Of a stretch of 64,000 nt of DNA, positions 52,935 through 61,977 are shown piece by piece. The stretch lies in contig NZ_SWJG01000005.1 in assembly GCF_005870035.1 (NCBI RefSeq), forward strand, positions 186,001-250,000, read 5' to 3'. The stretch is from Spirosoma lacussanchae (GTDB lineage Bacteria; Bacteroidota; Bacteroidia; Cytophagales; Spirosomataceae). Positions within the stretch are counted from its first letter, which is position 1. Each line of letters begins with the position of its first letter. The notes beneath the pieces were generated by a model that saw only the letters and a program-made list of their open reading frames with translations, was not told where the DNA came from and ran no database searches. The position numbers were made by a program, and so were the translations under genes.

Positions 52935-53760
52935 ATCCATAGCCTGCGAGAGCGCCCGCCTGAGCCTGCCCGGCTGGCTGACCGACGAGCTGTCGATCAC
53001 CGAACGGGCCGCCCTCGATGCCCACCTGGCTCAGTGTCCCGACTGCCGGGCCGAGCTGGCTGCCAGTCAGCAGCTCTGGCAGCAGCTGAAGGCCGTACCA
53101 ACGCCTGCGCCGGGCCCGGCCATGCGTACCCGGTTCTACGCCATGCTCGACACCTTTGAGGCTACGGAGCCAGTGGCGCCACCTACCATCTGGGCCCGGC
53201 TCCGGTCGTGGGTGCCACCGATGGGGTCGGGTAGCGTGGGGTCGCGGCTGGCCTACGGATTACTTCTGCTCGGCGTTGGGGTGGGTATCGGGTACTGGCT
53301 ACCGAATGGCCGGTCGGCCGACGTAGCGTACCAGCAGCGGATCGATACGCTGTCGGTGCAGATGCAGGAAATGCGCGAAATGATGATGCTCTCGCTGCTG
53401 GAGAACCCGTCGGCTACGGAGCGGCTGCGGGCGGTCAGCTACACCAAAGACATCGGCGAGGCCGACAGCCGGGTGGTCGATGCATTGCTGACAACGCTCA
53501 ACAACGACCCCAATGTGAACGTACGGCTGGTGACGCTGGAGGCCCTGGCCGAACGGGCCCACGATCCGAGGGTGCGCGAAGGGCTGGTGCAATCGCTGAC
53601 GCGGCAGGAGTCGCCCCTGGTGCAGGTAGCCCTGGCCGATGTGATGGTGAAGTTGCAGGAAAAACGATCGCTGAAACCGCTCCGCCAGATGCTCCGGCAG
53701 GAAGGTATCGACGATCTGGTGAAAACTAAGCTGGAAAAAACAATCCGCGAACTATCGTAA
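52918..53760 (+). CDS. Zinc-finger anti-sigma factor with HEAT repeats (second module)
   Basis: A 280-residue single-pass membrane protein beginning with GTG. The cytoplasmic N-terminus has the zinc-binding anti-sigma pattern: Cys10, then HLAQCPDC (His36, Cys40, Cys43). A membrane helix (YGLLLLGVGVGIGYWL) follows, then a coiled segment (QMQEMREMMMLSLL) and C-terminal HEAT repeats with NDPNVNVRLVTLEALAER and VREGLVQSL. It overlaps the sigma gene by 17 bases. It is homologous in its C-terminal half to the 25895 product. It likely sequesters the sigma factor until a periplasmic signal reaches the HEAT part (inference). Confidence 0.88.
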   Translation: MSTTDKSIACESARLSLPGWLTDELSITERAALDAHLAQCPDCRAELAASQQLWQQLKAVPTPAPGPAMRTRFYAMLDTFEATEPVAPPTIWARLRSWVPPMGSGSVGSRLAYGLLLLGVGVGIGYWLPNGRSADVAYQQRIDTLSVQMQEMREMMMLSLLENPSATERLRAVSYTKDIGEADSRVVDALLTTLNNDPNVNVRLVTLEALAERAHDPRVREGLVQSLTRQESPLVQVALADVMVKLQEKRSLKPLRQMLRQEGIDDLVKTKLEKTIRELS

Positions 53761-53831
53761 ACCAACGGGCCGGTAAGCGGGTAGTCAGGCCCCGGTCATT
53801 CGTTCGCTGAGTCACTAACTCGTATCAAACC

Positions 53832-54689
53832 ATGAAACAACTATTGCTCCCCGTTCTGGCGGGGCTGGTGATGTCTTGTGCCCAGTCGGTGGCGCAGTCA
53901 CAGGAAGACACGGAGCGGATCAGCCGCGAGTTTAGCCTGCCCGGCGGGGCAGCCGCCAGTACGCTGGTGATCTACAACATCCACGGCTTTATCAGGGTCG
54001 ATGGGACAACGGACAACAAGGTGACGTTCGAGGTGAACAAGCGCATCACGGCGAAGAACAAAGAAGACCTGGCCACTGGCAAACGGGAGCTAAAACTTCA
54101 GTTCGAGCAGAAGGGCGATACCATCATGGCCTACATAGCGGAGCCGTTCGATTCGCGACCCAACCGTAACAACCGCAATAATCAAGACATCGAGTATGAC
54201 TTCACGCTCGACTTCACGGTTAAGGTGCCGCGTCAGATGAACATCAGGGTCTCGACCATAAACCGGGGCGACGTAACGGTGCAGAACGTGGCGGGTGCGC
54301 TGCGGGTTCGTAACGTGAACGGGGCTATTGCACTGACCAATGTACGCGGCACTACAGACGTCCATACCGTAAACGGCAATGTCGACGTCAACTACCTCGC
54401 CAGCCCACCCGACGAGTCGTCGTATTATACCCTGAACGGCAACATTCGGGTAAACTACCCGGCCAATCTGTCGGCCGATCTTCAGTTCAAGACGTTTCAG
54501 GGCGAGTTTTATACCGATTTTCCCGACGCCGAGATGCTCCCCGCCCAGGTCACCAAAAATGAAGAACGACGCGATGGTAAAACGGTCTACAAACTCAGCC
54601 GGACAACCGCCATCCGGCTGGGCAACGGTGGCAAGGTCTTTCGGTTCGAGACCTTCAACGGTAATGTGTACATCAAAAAGCAATCCTGA
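53832..54689 (+). CDS. Secreted DUF4097-like beta-helix protein (second module, A)
   Basis: A 285-residue exported protein. The signal peptide ends near SCAQSVAQS. Short beta repeats appear in order: YNIHGFIRVDG, VSTINRGDVTVQNVAGALRV, NVNGAIALTNV, TVNGNVDVNYL, TLNGNIRVNY and FQGEFYTDF (about 50-235). It ends FNGNVYIKKQS, the C-terminal motif shared with the other DUF4097-like proteins. A low-complexity Asn/Arg stretch (RPNRNNRNNQD) sits near residue 115. It follows the anti-sigma gene by 71 bases and lies 5 bases before its paralogue. Confidence 0.82.
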   Translation: MKQLLLPVLAGLVMSCAQSVAQSQEDTERISREFSLPGGAAASTLVIYNIHGFIRVDGTTDNKVTFEVNKRITAKNKEDLATGKRELKLQFEQKGDTIMAYIAEPFDSRPNRNNRNNQDIEYDFTLDFTVKVPRQMNIRVSTINRGDVTVQNVAGALRVRNVNGAIALTNVRGTTDVHTVNGNVDVNYLASPPDESSYYTLNGNIRVNYPANLSADLQFKTFQGEFYTDFPDAEMLPAQVTKNEERRDGKTVYKLSRTTAIRLGNGGKVFRFETFNGNVYIKKQS

Positions 54690-54694
54690 TTTGT

Positions 54695-55522
54695 ATGAAT
54701 AAGCTAGTAAACATCCTCCTTGTTCTGTTCCTGGCCGGAACGGCACCTATCCTGGCCCAGACCGACGCCAAAGAGCGGCTGGTGGTGCCGCTGAGCGATC
54801 CGGGTAAACCGGGTATGCTGGAGGTTAACCTGATCAACGGGTTCATTCATGTAGTCGGTGCGTCGGGCAAAGACGTCGTTATTGAGGCCACATCCGGCTC
54901 CCGGTTGTCGGGGCGGAGCAATGGCGACCGATCCGGCGCCGACGGGATGCGCCGGATCCCGACTGGCAACTCGCTCGACTTGATGGCCGAAGAGCGGAAC
55001 AACCGCGTTCGGGTCAGCGGCAACAGCCACCACAAAGCCATTGACCTGACCATTCGGGTGCCCCAGCGGTGCTCGCTCAAGCTGCACACCGTCAACAACG
55101 GCGACATAACGGTCGAAAACGTAGACGGCGAGCTGGAGATCAACAACGTTAACGGACCTATTACGCTGACCAACATCAGCGGGTCGGCCGTGGCGCATAC
55201 GGTCAACGGCGAGCTGAAAGCCTCTTTCCGGGAGGTCGGCGCCAACGCCCCAATGGCGTTCTCGACGCTGAATGGCCGCGTCGACGTTACGTTTCCGGCT
55301 TCGATGAAAGCCAACGTGAAGCTGAAATCAGACATGGGCGAGGTGTTCAGTGACTTCGACATCGACGTTGAAAAAAGCCAGCCCAAAGCTACCCGCACCA
55401 GCCAGGGCGGCATGTACCGGGTTTCGGTCGAGGACTGGGTATACGGCAAGATCAACAACGGCGGCCCCGAAGTCATGATGAAAAACATGCACGGCAATAT
55501 CTACGTCCGCAAAGCGAAGTAA
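54695..55522 (+). CDS. Secreted DUF4097-like beta-helix protein (second module, B)
   Basis: A 275-residue exported paralogue. The signal peptide ends TAPILAQT. Beta repeats include NLINGFIHVVGASGKDVVIE, TVNNGDITVENVDGELEI, NVNGPITLTNISG, TVNGELKASF, TLNGRVDVTF and DMGEVFSDFD. It ends MHGNIYVRKAK. It begins 5 bases after gene A, which points to coupled translation. Like its partner it is probably periplasmic or surface exposed. The pair stands between the anti-sigma gene and a double-FtsX permease. Confidence 0.82.
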   Translation: MNKLVNILLVLFLAGTAPILAQTDAKERLVVPLSDPGKPGMLEVNLINGFIHVVGASGKDVVIEATSGSRLSGRSNGDRSGADGMRRIPTGNSLDLMAEERNNRVRVSGNSHHKAIDLTIRVPQRCSLKLHTVNNGDITVENVDGELEINNVNGPITLTNISGSAVAHTVNGELKASFREVGANAPMAFSTLNGRVDVTFPASMKANVKLKSDMGEVFSDFDIDVEKSQPKATRTSQGGMYRVSVEDWVYGKINNGGPEVMMKNMHGNIYVRKAK

Positions 55523-55694
55523 GGTCCCGAAATCGTTAGGAACTGGCAGCGGAGCGGCAAGACCCGAAGCAGTATAACCCCTTCGCCAGTCCGAAACGCA
55601 GCGGATCGTTGCAACAAGTGATCATTCGCTCGTGCAACCCGGGCTGGCGGTTCTACATCTTTATGTCAATTCCTCACGCCAACAACTACTGGTC

Positions 55695-58058
55695 ATGTTC
55701 CGCAATTACATTAAGATTGCCTGGCGAAATATTGTCAAGAGTAAGACGTTTTCGTTCATCAACGTGCTTGGCCTGGCGCTGGGCATGGCGTGTAGCCTGC
55801 TTATTCTGCTCTGGGTGCAGGACGAGCGCTGTGTGAACCGGTTCCACGCCAACGGACCGCGCCTGTACCAGGTGCTGGAGAACCAGCGATGGACCGGCAA
55901 CGAGACCAATACCATTCCGGCTACCCCCGGCCCGATGGCTGCGGCCCTCACCGCCGAAATTCCGGAAGTGGAAAGATCGGTGAACATGACCTGGGAGGAA
56001 GAGCATCTGCTGGCTGTTGGCGCGACGGGTTTCAAAGAAAAAGGCCGGTTTGCGAGCCCTGACCTGTTTCAGATTTTTTCGTTCCCGTTTCGGCACGGCA
56101 ACCCCAAAACAGCCATTGCAGGCCCGACGAGTATCGTTATCTCCGAAAAGGTAGCCCTGAAACTGTTTGGCAGGACCGATGTGCTGGGGCGGCTCGTTCG
56201 GCTGGATGCAAAAGAAGACCGACAGATAACGGGCGTGATGTATGACATACCGAAGACATCAACGCTGACGTTCGATTTTGTGATGCCGCTGGCTCCCTAC
56301 GAGGCCAGGAATGAATGGCTCAAGGCCTGGGGCAACAATGGTATTCGCACGTTTGCGCTGCTGCACCCCAACGCCAGGGTAGAGCAGGTGAACGCCAAAA
56401 TTCTGAACATGGTGCATCAGCACGACAAAGAAGTGACGACGGTTACCACCTTCCTGTTTCCCTTCGAAGACACCTACCTGTACTCTAAATTCACCAACGG
56501 TAAACCTGACGGCGGGCGCATCGAATACGTCCGGCTATTTACGATGGTGGCTATTTTTATGCTCATCATCGCCTGTATCAACTTCATGAACCTGGCCACG
56601 GCCCGGTCGGCCAGGCGCGCCAAAGAAGTGGGGATCCGGAAGGTGGTCGGCGCTGAGCGGGCGTACCTGATCGGGCAGTTTGTGGGTGAAGCCGTACTGA
56701 TGGCCGGGCTGGCGCTGGTTTTCGCGGTGCTGCTGGTCCAAATACTGCTGCCTGTGTTTAACCGGCTGACCGATAAGGATATGGCTATTCAGTATGGTGA
56801 CCCGCTGTACTGGCTGACGGGCCTGGGGCTGGCTCTGTTAACGGGAATTGTGTCGGGAAGTTATCCGGCCCTGTTTCTGTCGTCGCTTCAGCCGGTCCGG
56901 ATTCTGAAGGGGACTCTTCGCTTCAGAGCGGGAGCTATCCTGTTTCGGCAGGGGCTGGTAGTGTTTCAGTTTGCGTTATCGCTGCTGCTCATTATCGGTA
57001 CGCTGATTGCCGGTCGGCAGGTCGACTACATCCGCACCAAAAACCTCGGCCTGGACCGCGAGAATGTTATTTACATGACCCTGGAAGGCGATTTGCCGAA
57101 GCACTTCGAGGTGTTCAGGGAAGAGCTGCTACAGTCGCCCGGTATCCAGGCCGTAACCGCTTCGGGCTCCGACCCCATGGAAATCAGCAACTCAACGGCG
57201 GGCGTTACGTGGAAAGGCAAAGCTGAAGGTGACAAAACGCTCTTCACCCAGATGCCGGTCAGCTACGATTTTATTCGCACGATGCGGGTGAAACTGCTCG
57301 ATGGCCGCGACTTTTCGAAAGCGATTGTTACGGACAGTGCCAACTACCTCATCAATGAAGAAGCCGCCCGGCGTATGGGTATGAAACAACCCGTAGGGCA
57401 GGAGCTGACCTTCTGGAACAAGCCGGGCCGTATTGTTGGTCTGATCAAAAACTTTCACATGAATTCGCTGCGGGTGGCCATCGATCCTCTCATCTTACGG
57501 CTCGACACGGCTAATACCAGCACGCTCCTGGTCAGAACCTATCCCGGCGAAACGGAGAAAGCGCTGGCGAGTATGCAGTTGCTGGCCAAACGCTACAACC
57601 CGGCTTATCCGTTCGACTACCAGTTTGCCGACGACAGTTTCGAACGGCAGTACAAGAGCGAAACGCTGATCGGGAAACTGGCCAACTACTTTGCCATTCT
57701 GGCTATTTTCATTGCCTGCCTGGGCCTGTTCGGGCTGGCCATGTTCACGGCCGAGCAGCGCAAGAAAGAGATTGGCGTAAGAAAGGTGATGGGCGCATCG
57801 GTAGCCAGTATCGTAGCCCTGCTGAGTAAAGATTTTCTGCGGCTGGTCTTGATTGCGATTGTGATTGCCAGTCCGGTAGGCTGGTACGCCATGAGCCGAT
57901 GGCTGCGGGATTTTGTGTACCGTATCGATATTGAGTGGTGGGTGTTTGTACTGGCGGGCGGGCTGGCGGTGGGCATCGCGCTGCTGACGGTGAGTTTTCA
58001 GAGCATCAAAGCCGCCCTGGCAAACCCCATCAAATCGCTGCGGTCCGATGGAATATAA
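55695..58058 (+). CDS. Double FtsX/MacB-type ABC permease 4
   Basis: A 787-residue permease of the two-halved type. N-terminus MFRNYIKIAWRNIVKSKTFS, first FtsX motif AKEVGIRKVVGAERAYLI, second KKEIGVRKVMGASVASI, ending LANPIKSLRSDGI. An upstream in-frame ATG at 55632 would add 21 non-conserved residues, so the start at 55695 is used. It lies 172 bases after the DUF4097 pair and may belong to the regulon of the second sigma factor. There is no ATPase nearby. Confidence 0.9.
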   Translation: MFRNYIKIAWRNIVKSKTFSFINVLGLALGMACSLLILLWVQDERCVNRFHANGPRLYQVLENQRWTGNETNTIPATPGPMAAALTAEIPEVERSVNMTWEEEHLLAVGATGFKEKGRFASPDLFQIFSFPFRHGNPKTAIAGPTSIVISEKVALKLFGRTDVLGRLVRLDAKEDRQITGVMYDIPKTSTLTFDFVMPLAPYEARNEWLKAWGNNGIRTFALLHPNARVEQVNAKILNMVHQHDKEVTTVTTFLFPFEDTYLYSKFTNGKPDGGRIEYVRLFTMVAIFMLIIACINFMNLATARSARRAKEVGIRKVVGAERAYLIGQFVGEAVLMAGLALVFAVLLVQILLPVFNRLTDKDMAIQYGDPLYWLTGLGLALLTGIVSGSYPALFLSSLQPVRILKGTLRFRAGAILFRQGLVVFQFALSLLLIIGTLIAGRQVDYIRTKNLGLDRENVIYMTLEGDLPKHFEVFREELLQSPGIQAVTASGSDPMEISNSTAGVTWKGKAEGDKTLFTQMPVSYDFIRTMRVKLLDGRDFSKAIVTDSANYLINEEAARRMGMKQPVGQELTFWNKPGRIVGLIKNFHMNSLRVAIDPLILRLDTANTSTLLVRTYPGETEKALASMQLLAKRYNPAYPFDYQFADDSFERQYKSETLIGKLANYFAILAIFIACLGLFGLAMFTAEQRKKEIGVRKVMGASVASIVALLSKDFLRLVLIAIVIASPVGWYAMSRWLRDFVYRIDIEWWVFVLAGGLAVGIALLTVSFQSIKAALANPIKSLRSDGI

Positions 58059-58166
58059 ACCAGCCTGGTAGCCGCGTCCGTAAAACGGTTTCTACGTGAC
58101 TGGCTATCAGAGAAATGGATGGCCTTGTTTGTGGCGCGGGTGGGTTGTCCGCTGTCGTACGAAACT

Positions 58167-58180
58167 GTCCGATATCGGAC
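58167..58180. promoter_or_regulatory. GTCC-N6-GGAC palindrome before a permease-linked gene
   Basis: A perfect 14-bp palindrome (GTCC-GATATC-GGAC), 130 bases before the small secreted protein gene. A TAnnTTTG box (TAATTTTG, 58195-58202) lies 14 bases downstream, so a protein bound here would touch the promoter. Confidence 0.4.
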
Positions 58181-58309
58181 GTTTTGGAGATACGTAATTT
58201 TGATAAAAGTCTGTCTAACAGATTTTTATCAGGTGTGGCATGATCGTGGCGGTAAAAGGCCTACATGCTCGCTTCTGTTCCGTAAATCGACTCTAATTAA
58301 TTGATACTC

Positions 58310-58870
58310 ATGAGAACGCTGCTACTTCTCTTCTTCGCTACGGTCAGTTTCGGAGCCCTGGCACAACGCAGTTCCTACAACAAAAACGTAACGACCGACG
58401 GTCGGCGCTTACAGATTCGGGTAGACATTCGGGATGACGACCGATCGGTCCATTACAGCCGTTCGTTCGATGTGCGTCATATGAGCCGGGCGGAGGTACA
58501 GGCGCTGGAGAAGCACGTTCTCGACTCGCTCGACGTGGCCATGCAGGCCCCCGATCAGCGTAGCCCACCAGACAGTCAGTTTAGCCAGGCGGTGGCGGAA
58601 GTTCGGCAACCGTCCGCTTCTGGTCGGACCAATACGGTAGCCCTGGTGGCCAACAACCGGATTCCTTATCAGGAAACGGTAGAAGAAGACCTGGCCGAAG
58701 GGCGGCTTAAAGTGCGGTTTACCTTCAAAGCCGACGGGCAGGACAGCAGCGTGGAACGCTCGGCTACGATTCGCGACAACAGCGAGCGCGGCCTTCGAAA
58801 GCTGCTGGAAGACGTAAAGCAGCAACTGAAGGCCGAAATGGAAGAACTCGTGGCGTCGTCTGACGTATAG
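58310..58870 (+). CDS. Small secreted protein with internal duplication, unknown
   Basis: A 186-residue exported protein starting at an ATG (58310), although a TTG three codons upstream is in frame. The signal peptide ends SFGALAQ. Two similar segments follow: DGRRLQIRVDIRDDDRSVHY (about 29-48) leading to LEKHVLDSL, and EGRLKVRFTFKADGQDSSVE (about 132-151) leading to LLEDVKQQLKAEM. The central part is Pro/Ser-rich. I recognise no family. It lies between permeases 4 and 5, with 30 bases to the next start, so it may be a periplasmic partner of permease 5. Confidence 0.7.
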   Translation: MRTLLLLFFATVSFGALAQRSSYNKNVTTDGRRLQIRVDIRDDDRSVHYSRSFDVRHMSRAEVQALEKHVLDSLDVAMQAPDQRSPPDSQFSQAVAEVRQPSASGRTNTVALVANNRIPYQETVEEDLAEGRLKVRFTFKADGQDSSVERSATIRDNSERGLRKLLEDVKQQLKAEMEELVASSDV

Positions 58871-58900
58871 TTTTTCTCGTTACCTTCCTCTTTATACCAT

Positions 58901-61318
58901 ATGCTGCGTAGCTACCTGACCACAGCTCTGCGGGCTTTGCGTCGCAACTGGAATTATACGTTCATCAACGTTGTCGGCTTAACGCTGGGGCTGGCCTGTT
59001 GCCTGCTGCTGTTTCTGGCCATCCGGTATGAGCTGAGCTACGACCGGCATCATACCCAGGCCGATCGCCTGTACCGGCTCATCACGTACTATACCGATGC
59101 GGAAGACGACCAGCGTAACGTAGGGGTGCCGCTGCCTATACTGGCGGCTCTGCGAACGGACTTCCCGGACATAGGTCGTCAGCTTACCCTGGTTCACGAA
59201 GTCGAAGGGGTGGTTCGGGCCGCGAATGGCAACAAGTTCGACGAGCCCGCCGGCGTTATGGCGTTTATCGAACCGGCCTATTTTCGGCTGTTTGATTACC
59301 GCTGGAAAAAAGGAAGCGCCGAAACCGCCCTCTCGAATCCCAACACGGTGGTGCTGTCGGAGCGGATGGCGCAGAAATATTTCGGTACGGCCAACCCGAT
59401 GGGGAAGACGATTCGGCTGAGTAACCGGATGGATTTTGTGGTAACGGGCATCGTACAGGCACCACCGGCTACCAGCAGTCTCCCCTTCGAGCTGATGCTG
59501 TCCCTGGCCTCGCTGAAAACGTTTGGCGCCAACACCCGCTGGGACGACTGGGGGTCGAACTCGAGTCAGGCGCAGCTGTATCTGATGTTGCCCGAGACCC
59601 GGACACCGGCGGCTATGGAGCGGCAATTGATTGGGTTCACTAACAAGTACCACAAACCCGACGACGCCAAACGCCTTCGCTACGAGCTACAGCCCCTCAC
59701 CCAGATTCATGTCGACACTCGCACCGGCAACTTTGCCAACCGGACCGTGAGCCGACAAACCATCTGGGCCATGACGTTGATCGGGCTGTTTATTCTGGTT
59801 ACGGCCTGCATCAACTTCGTCAATCTGGCTACAGCGCAGGCTATTCGTCGCGCCAAAGAAGTAGGGGTGCGGAAAGTGCTGGGTAGTTCGCGGGCGCAGC
59901 TGGTGCGGCAGTTCCTGGGCGAAACGGGCCTGCTGACGGGCCTGGCCGTGCTGCTGGCGCTACTAGTGGCTTACCTGTCGCTGCCCTACGTTGTCGAACT
60001 GCTCGATATCCGGCTCACGCAGGCGGTGCTGTTCGAGCCCGTTATCCTGGCGTTTCTGATCGGCCTGGCGGTTTGTACAACGCTGCTGGCTGGCTTCTAT
60101 CCGGCCCTGGTCCTGTCAGGTTATCAGCCGGTGCTGGCGCTGAAAGGAAGAATACGATCGGTGGGGGGCAGCCAGCTGACGCTGCGCCGGAGCCTCATTG
60201 TAGGGCAGTTTGCCGTGTCGCAGCTGCTGATTATCGGTACCATCGTGGCCTATAGCCAGATGCGGTATTTCCGGTCGGCCGATCTGGGGTATAACAAAGA
60301 TGCCGTGCTGACGGTACCCTTACCCGACGGGCCTAAAACGGGCCAGCTCGAAACGCTGAAGGCCCGGCTGGCCGGTCAGCCCGCTATCCAGTCGGTGAGT
60401 TACAGCCTGTCGACACCGTCGGCCAACGGGAACTGGTGGACCAGCTTTCGGTATGGCAATGCCGACAGGGAGGCTGATTTTTCGCTGGTGATGCGTCCGG
60501 CCGATACTGCCTACTTCAGTACCTACGGCTTAACGCTGGTGGCGGGTCGTATTCATCAGCCGGCCGATACCATACGCGAAGTGGTTGTCAACGAATCGTT
60601 CGTCAAAAAGCTGGGTCTGCGCGACCCACAGCAGGTAATCGGCACATTCATAACCCTGGGCGGTAGTTCCACCAAAAAGCCGATTGTCGGCGTCGTCAAA
60701 GACTTCAATACGTTCTCGCTGCATCAGCGGACGCAGCCCTGCGCGATAACGACCCTCCGCGATACCTATGGCCAGTTGAGCATCAAGCTGTCGACCCAAT
60801 CCGGCGGAACGGAAGCCATCAGTCGGTTAATAAGCACCGTTGAGAAGGCATGGACGGCCACGTTCCCGGATTTTGTTTTCACCTACGAATTCGTCGACGA
60901 ATCCATCGATGACTTTTATCGCAACGAAGAGCGGCTGTTTTTGCTGTTCCGATTGCTGGCCGGTATCGCCATCCTGATCGGTTGCCTGGGGTTATATGGG
61001 GTGGTGGCGTTCATGGCCGAGTCGCGCACAAAAGAAGTCGGCATTCGTAAAGTGCTGGGTGCCTCGACCCGCCATATTGTTAGGTTGTTTTCGGCAGATT
61101 TTGTTCGGCTGGTGCTCATTGCGCTGGTCATTGCATCGCCTTTGGCCTGGTATATCATGAGCGGGTGGCTCCAGGATTTCGACTACAAGATCGAGATCGA
61201 GTGGTGGATGTTTGCCCTGACCGGCGCCATCGCCGTCGGCATCGCCCTGCTGACGGTCAGCTTCCAAAGCCTGAAAGCTGCCCTGACCAACCCCGTCCAG
61301 TCCCTGAAATCTGACTAA
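58901..61318 (+). CDS. Double FtsX/MacB-type ABC permease 5
   Basis: An 805-residue permease. N-terminus MLRSYLTTALRALRRNWNYT, first FtsX motif AKEVGVRKVLGSSRAQLV, second TKEVGIRKVLGASTRHIV, ending LTNPVQSLKSD. Its sequence departs most from the others (for example SLKSD instead of SLRSE at the end, and ALRALRRN instead of ALRNxxRN at the start). It begins 30 bases after the small secreted protein. It closes the right-hand permease group. Confidence 0.9.
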   Translation: MLRSYLTTALRALRRNWNYTFINVVGLTLGLACCLLLFLAIRYELSYDRHHTQADRLYRLITYYTDAEDDQRNVGVPLPILAALRTDFPDIGRQLTLVHEVEGVVRAANGNKFDEPAGVMAFIEPAYFRLFDYRWKKGSAETALSNPNTVVLSERMAQKYFGTANPMGKTIRLSNRMDFVVTGIVQAPPATSSLPFELMLSLASLKTFGANTRWDDWGSNSSQAQLYLMLPETRTPAAMERQLIGFTNKYHKPDDAKRLRYELQPLTQIHVDTRTGNFANRTVSRQTIWAMTLIGLFILVTACINFVNLATAQAIRRAKEVGVRKVLGSSRAQLVRQFLGETGLLTGLAVLLALLVAYLSLPYVVELLDIRLTQAVLFEPVILAFLIGLAVCTTLLAGFYPALVLSGYQPVLALKGRIRSVGGSQLTLRRSLIVGQFAVSQLLIIGTIVAYSQMRYFRSADLGYNKDAVLTVPLPDGPKTGQLETLKARLAGQPAIQSVSYSLSTPSANGNWWTSFRYGNADREADFSLVMRPADTAYFSTYGLTLVAGRIHQPADTIREVVVNESFVKKLGLRDPQQVIGTFITLGGSSTKKPIVGVVKDFNTFSLHQRTQPCAITTLRDTYGQLSIKLSTQSGGTEAISRLISTVEKAWTATFPDFVFTYEFVDESIDDFYRNEERLFLLFRLLAGIAILIGCLGLYGVVAFMAESRTKEVGIRKVLGASTRHIVRLFSADFVRLVLIALVIASPLAWYIMSGWLQDFDYKIEIEWWMFALTGAIAVGIALLTVSFQSLKAALTNPVQSLKSD

Positions 61319-61430
61319 CTGTAGAGCCGCAACCCTGGCGTCTCCTGTCCGGAGGCTAATGTCTCCCGGAGGCCACTATCTCACCCATCTGTAGTCTGGC
61401 CTCTCCCGTCCCGAGACTAGTGCCTCAGTC
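61319..61430. repeat. Short degenerate GTCTCC/GGAGGC repeats
   Basis: Just after permease 5: GTCTCC and GGAGGC words alternate (GTCTCCTGTCCGGAGGC, GTCTCCCGGAGGC, CCTCTCCCGTCCCGAGAC), giving overlapping small hairpins. Could terminate transcription of permease 5. Confidence 0.4.
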
Positions 61431-61489
61431 CGTTGAAAGTCAGTCCTGTTTCGCACTTTTACATTTCCTTTACAAGGTTTTACAGCCTA

Positions 61490-61523
61490 TTGACAGCGTG
61501 CGGAGTACGGCCGCCTACATTTG
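61490..61523 (+). promoter_or_regulatory. Promoter of the 61549 gene
   Basis: TTG (61490-61492) and TACATTTG (61516-61523), a full TAnnTTTG -7 box. It lies inside a longer in-frame reading frame from 61420 and so excludes that start. Confidence 0.55.
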
Positions 61524-61548
61524 CTTCATCACCCAACGAACAATACCG

Positions 61549-61956
61549 ATGAAGACAACAGCTTGCTTACTGCTCATCGGGCTGGCGTGTGCTGCGCCTG
61601 GCCTGACTTTTGCTCAACAACCTAACACCTGCTCGGCGGCTTTCGTAGGCAACCGCATGCTGGTCGATCAGTACACGACGACCGGAAGGTGCCGCCTGTC
61701 GGCCAAAACTACGGGCGAGCTGACCGTTCGCACCGTCGACCTGTCGCCGACAGCAACCCGGGCCATCGACAAAATCGGGTTTAAGGTAGCCATCCGCGAT
61801 AAATCGACGGGAACCCTGCGCATGTATGCCGGCCATACGTTTCAGAAACTGCCCCTTCAGCGGGTGCTGGCCAGCTGCAGGAAAGGCGATCATATCGTGC
61901 TGCTCACCGTCGACAACCGGTACGCGCTGCCCCATAATGAGATTCTGGTTCATTAA
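61549..61956 (+). CDS. Small secreted protein, unknown (A)
   Basis: A 135-residue exported protein. The signal peptide ends GLTFAQQ. Mature cysteines in NTCSAAF, GRCRLS and ASCRKGD may form disulfides. A beta-rich segment (KIGFKVAIRDKSTGTLRMYA) precedes the closing LQRVLASCRKGDHIVLLTVD, which resembles VQLQELMPVARAGDELVIDL of the next protein. No known family. It starts at 61549, not at the longer frame from 61420, because a consensus promoter lies at 61490-61523. Confidence 0.7.
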   Translation: MKTTACLLLIGLACAAPGLTFAQQPNTCSAAFVGNRMLVDQYTTTGRCRLSAKTTGELTVRTVDLSPTATRAIDKIGFKVAIRDKSTGTLRMYAGHTFQKLPLQRVLASCRKGDHIVLLTVDNRYALPHNEILVH

Positions 61957-61977
61957 TCTTTAGCTTATAGATGCTCT

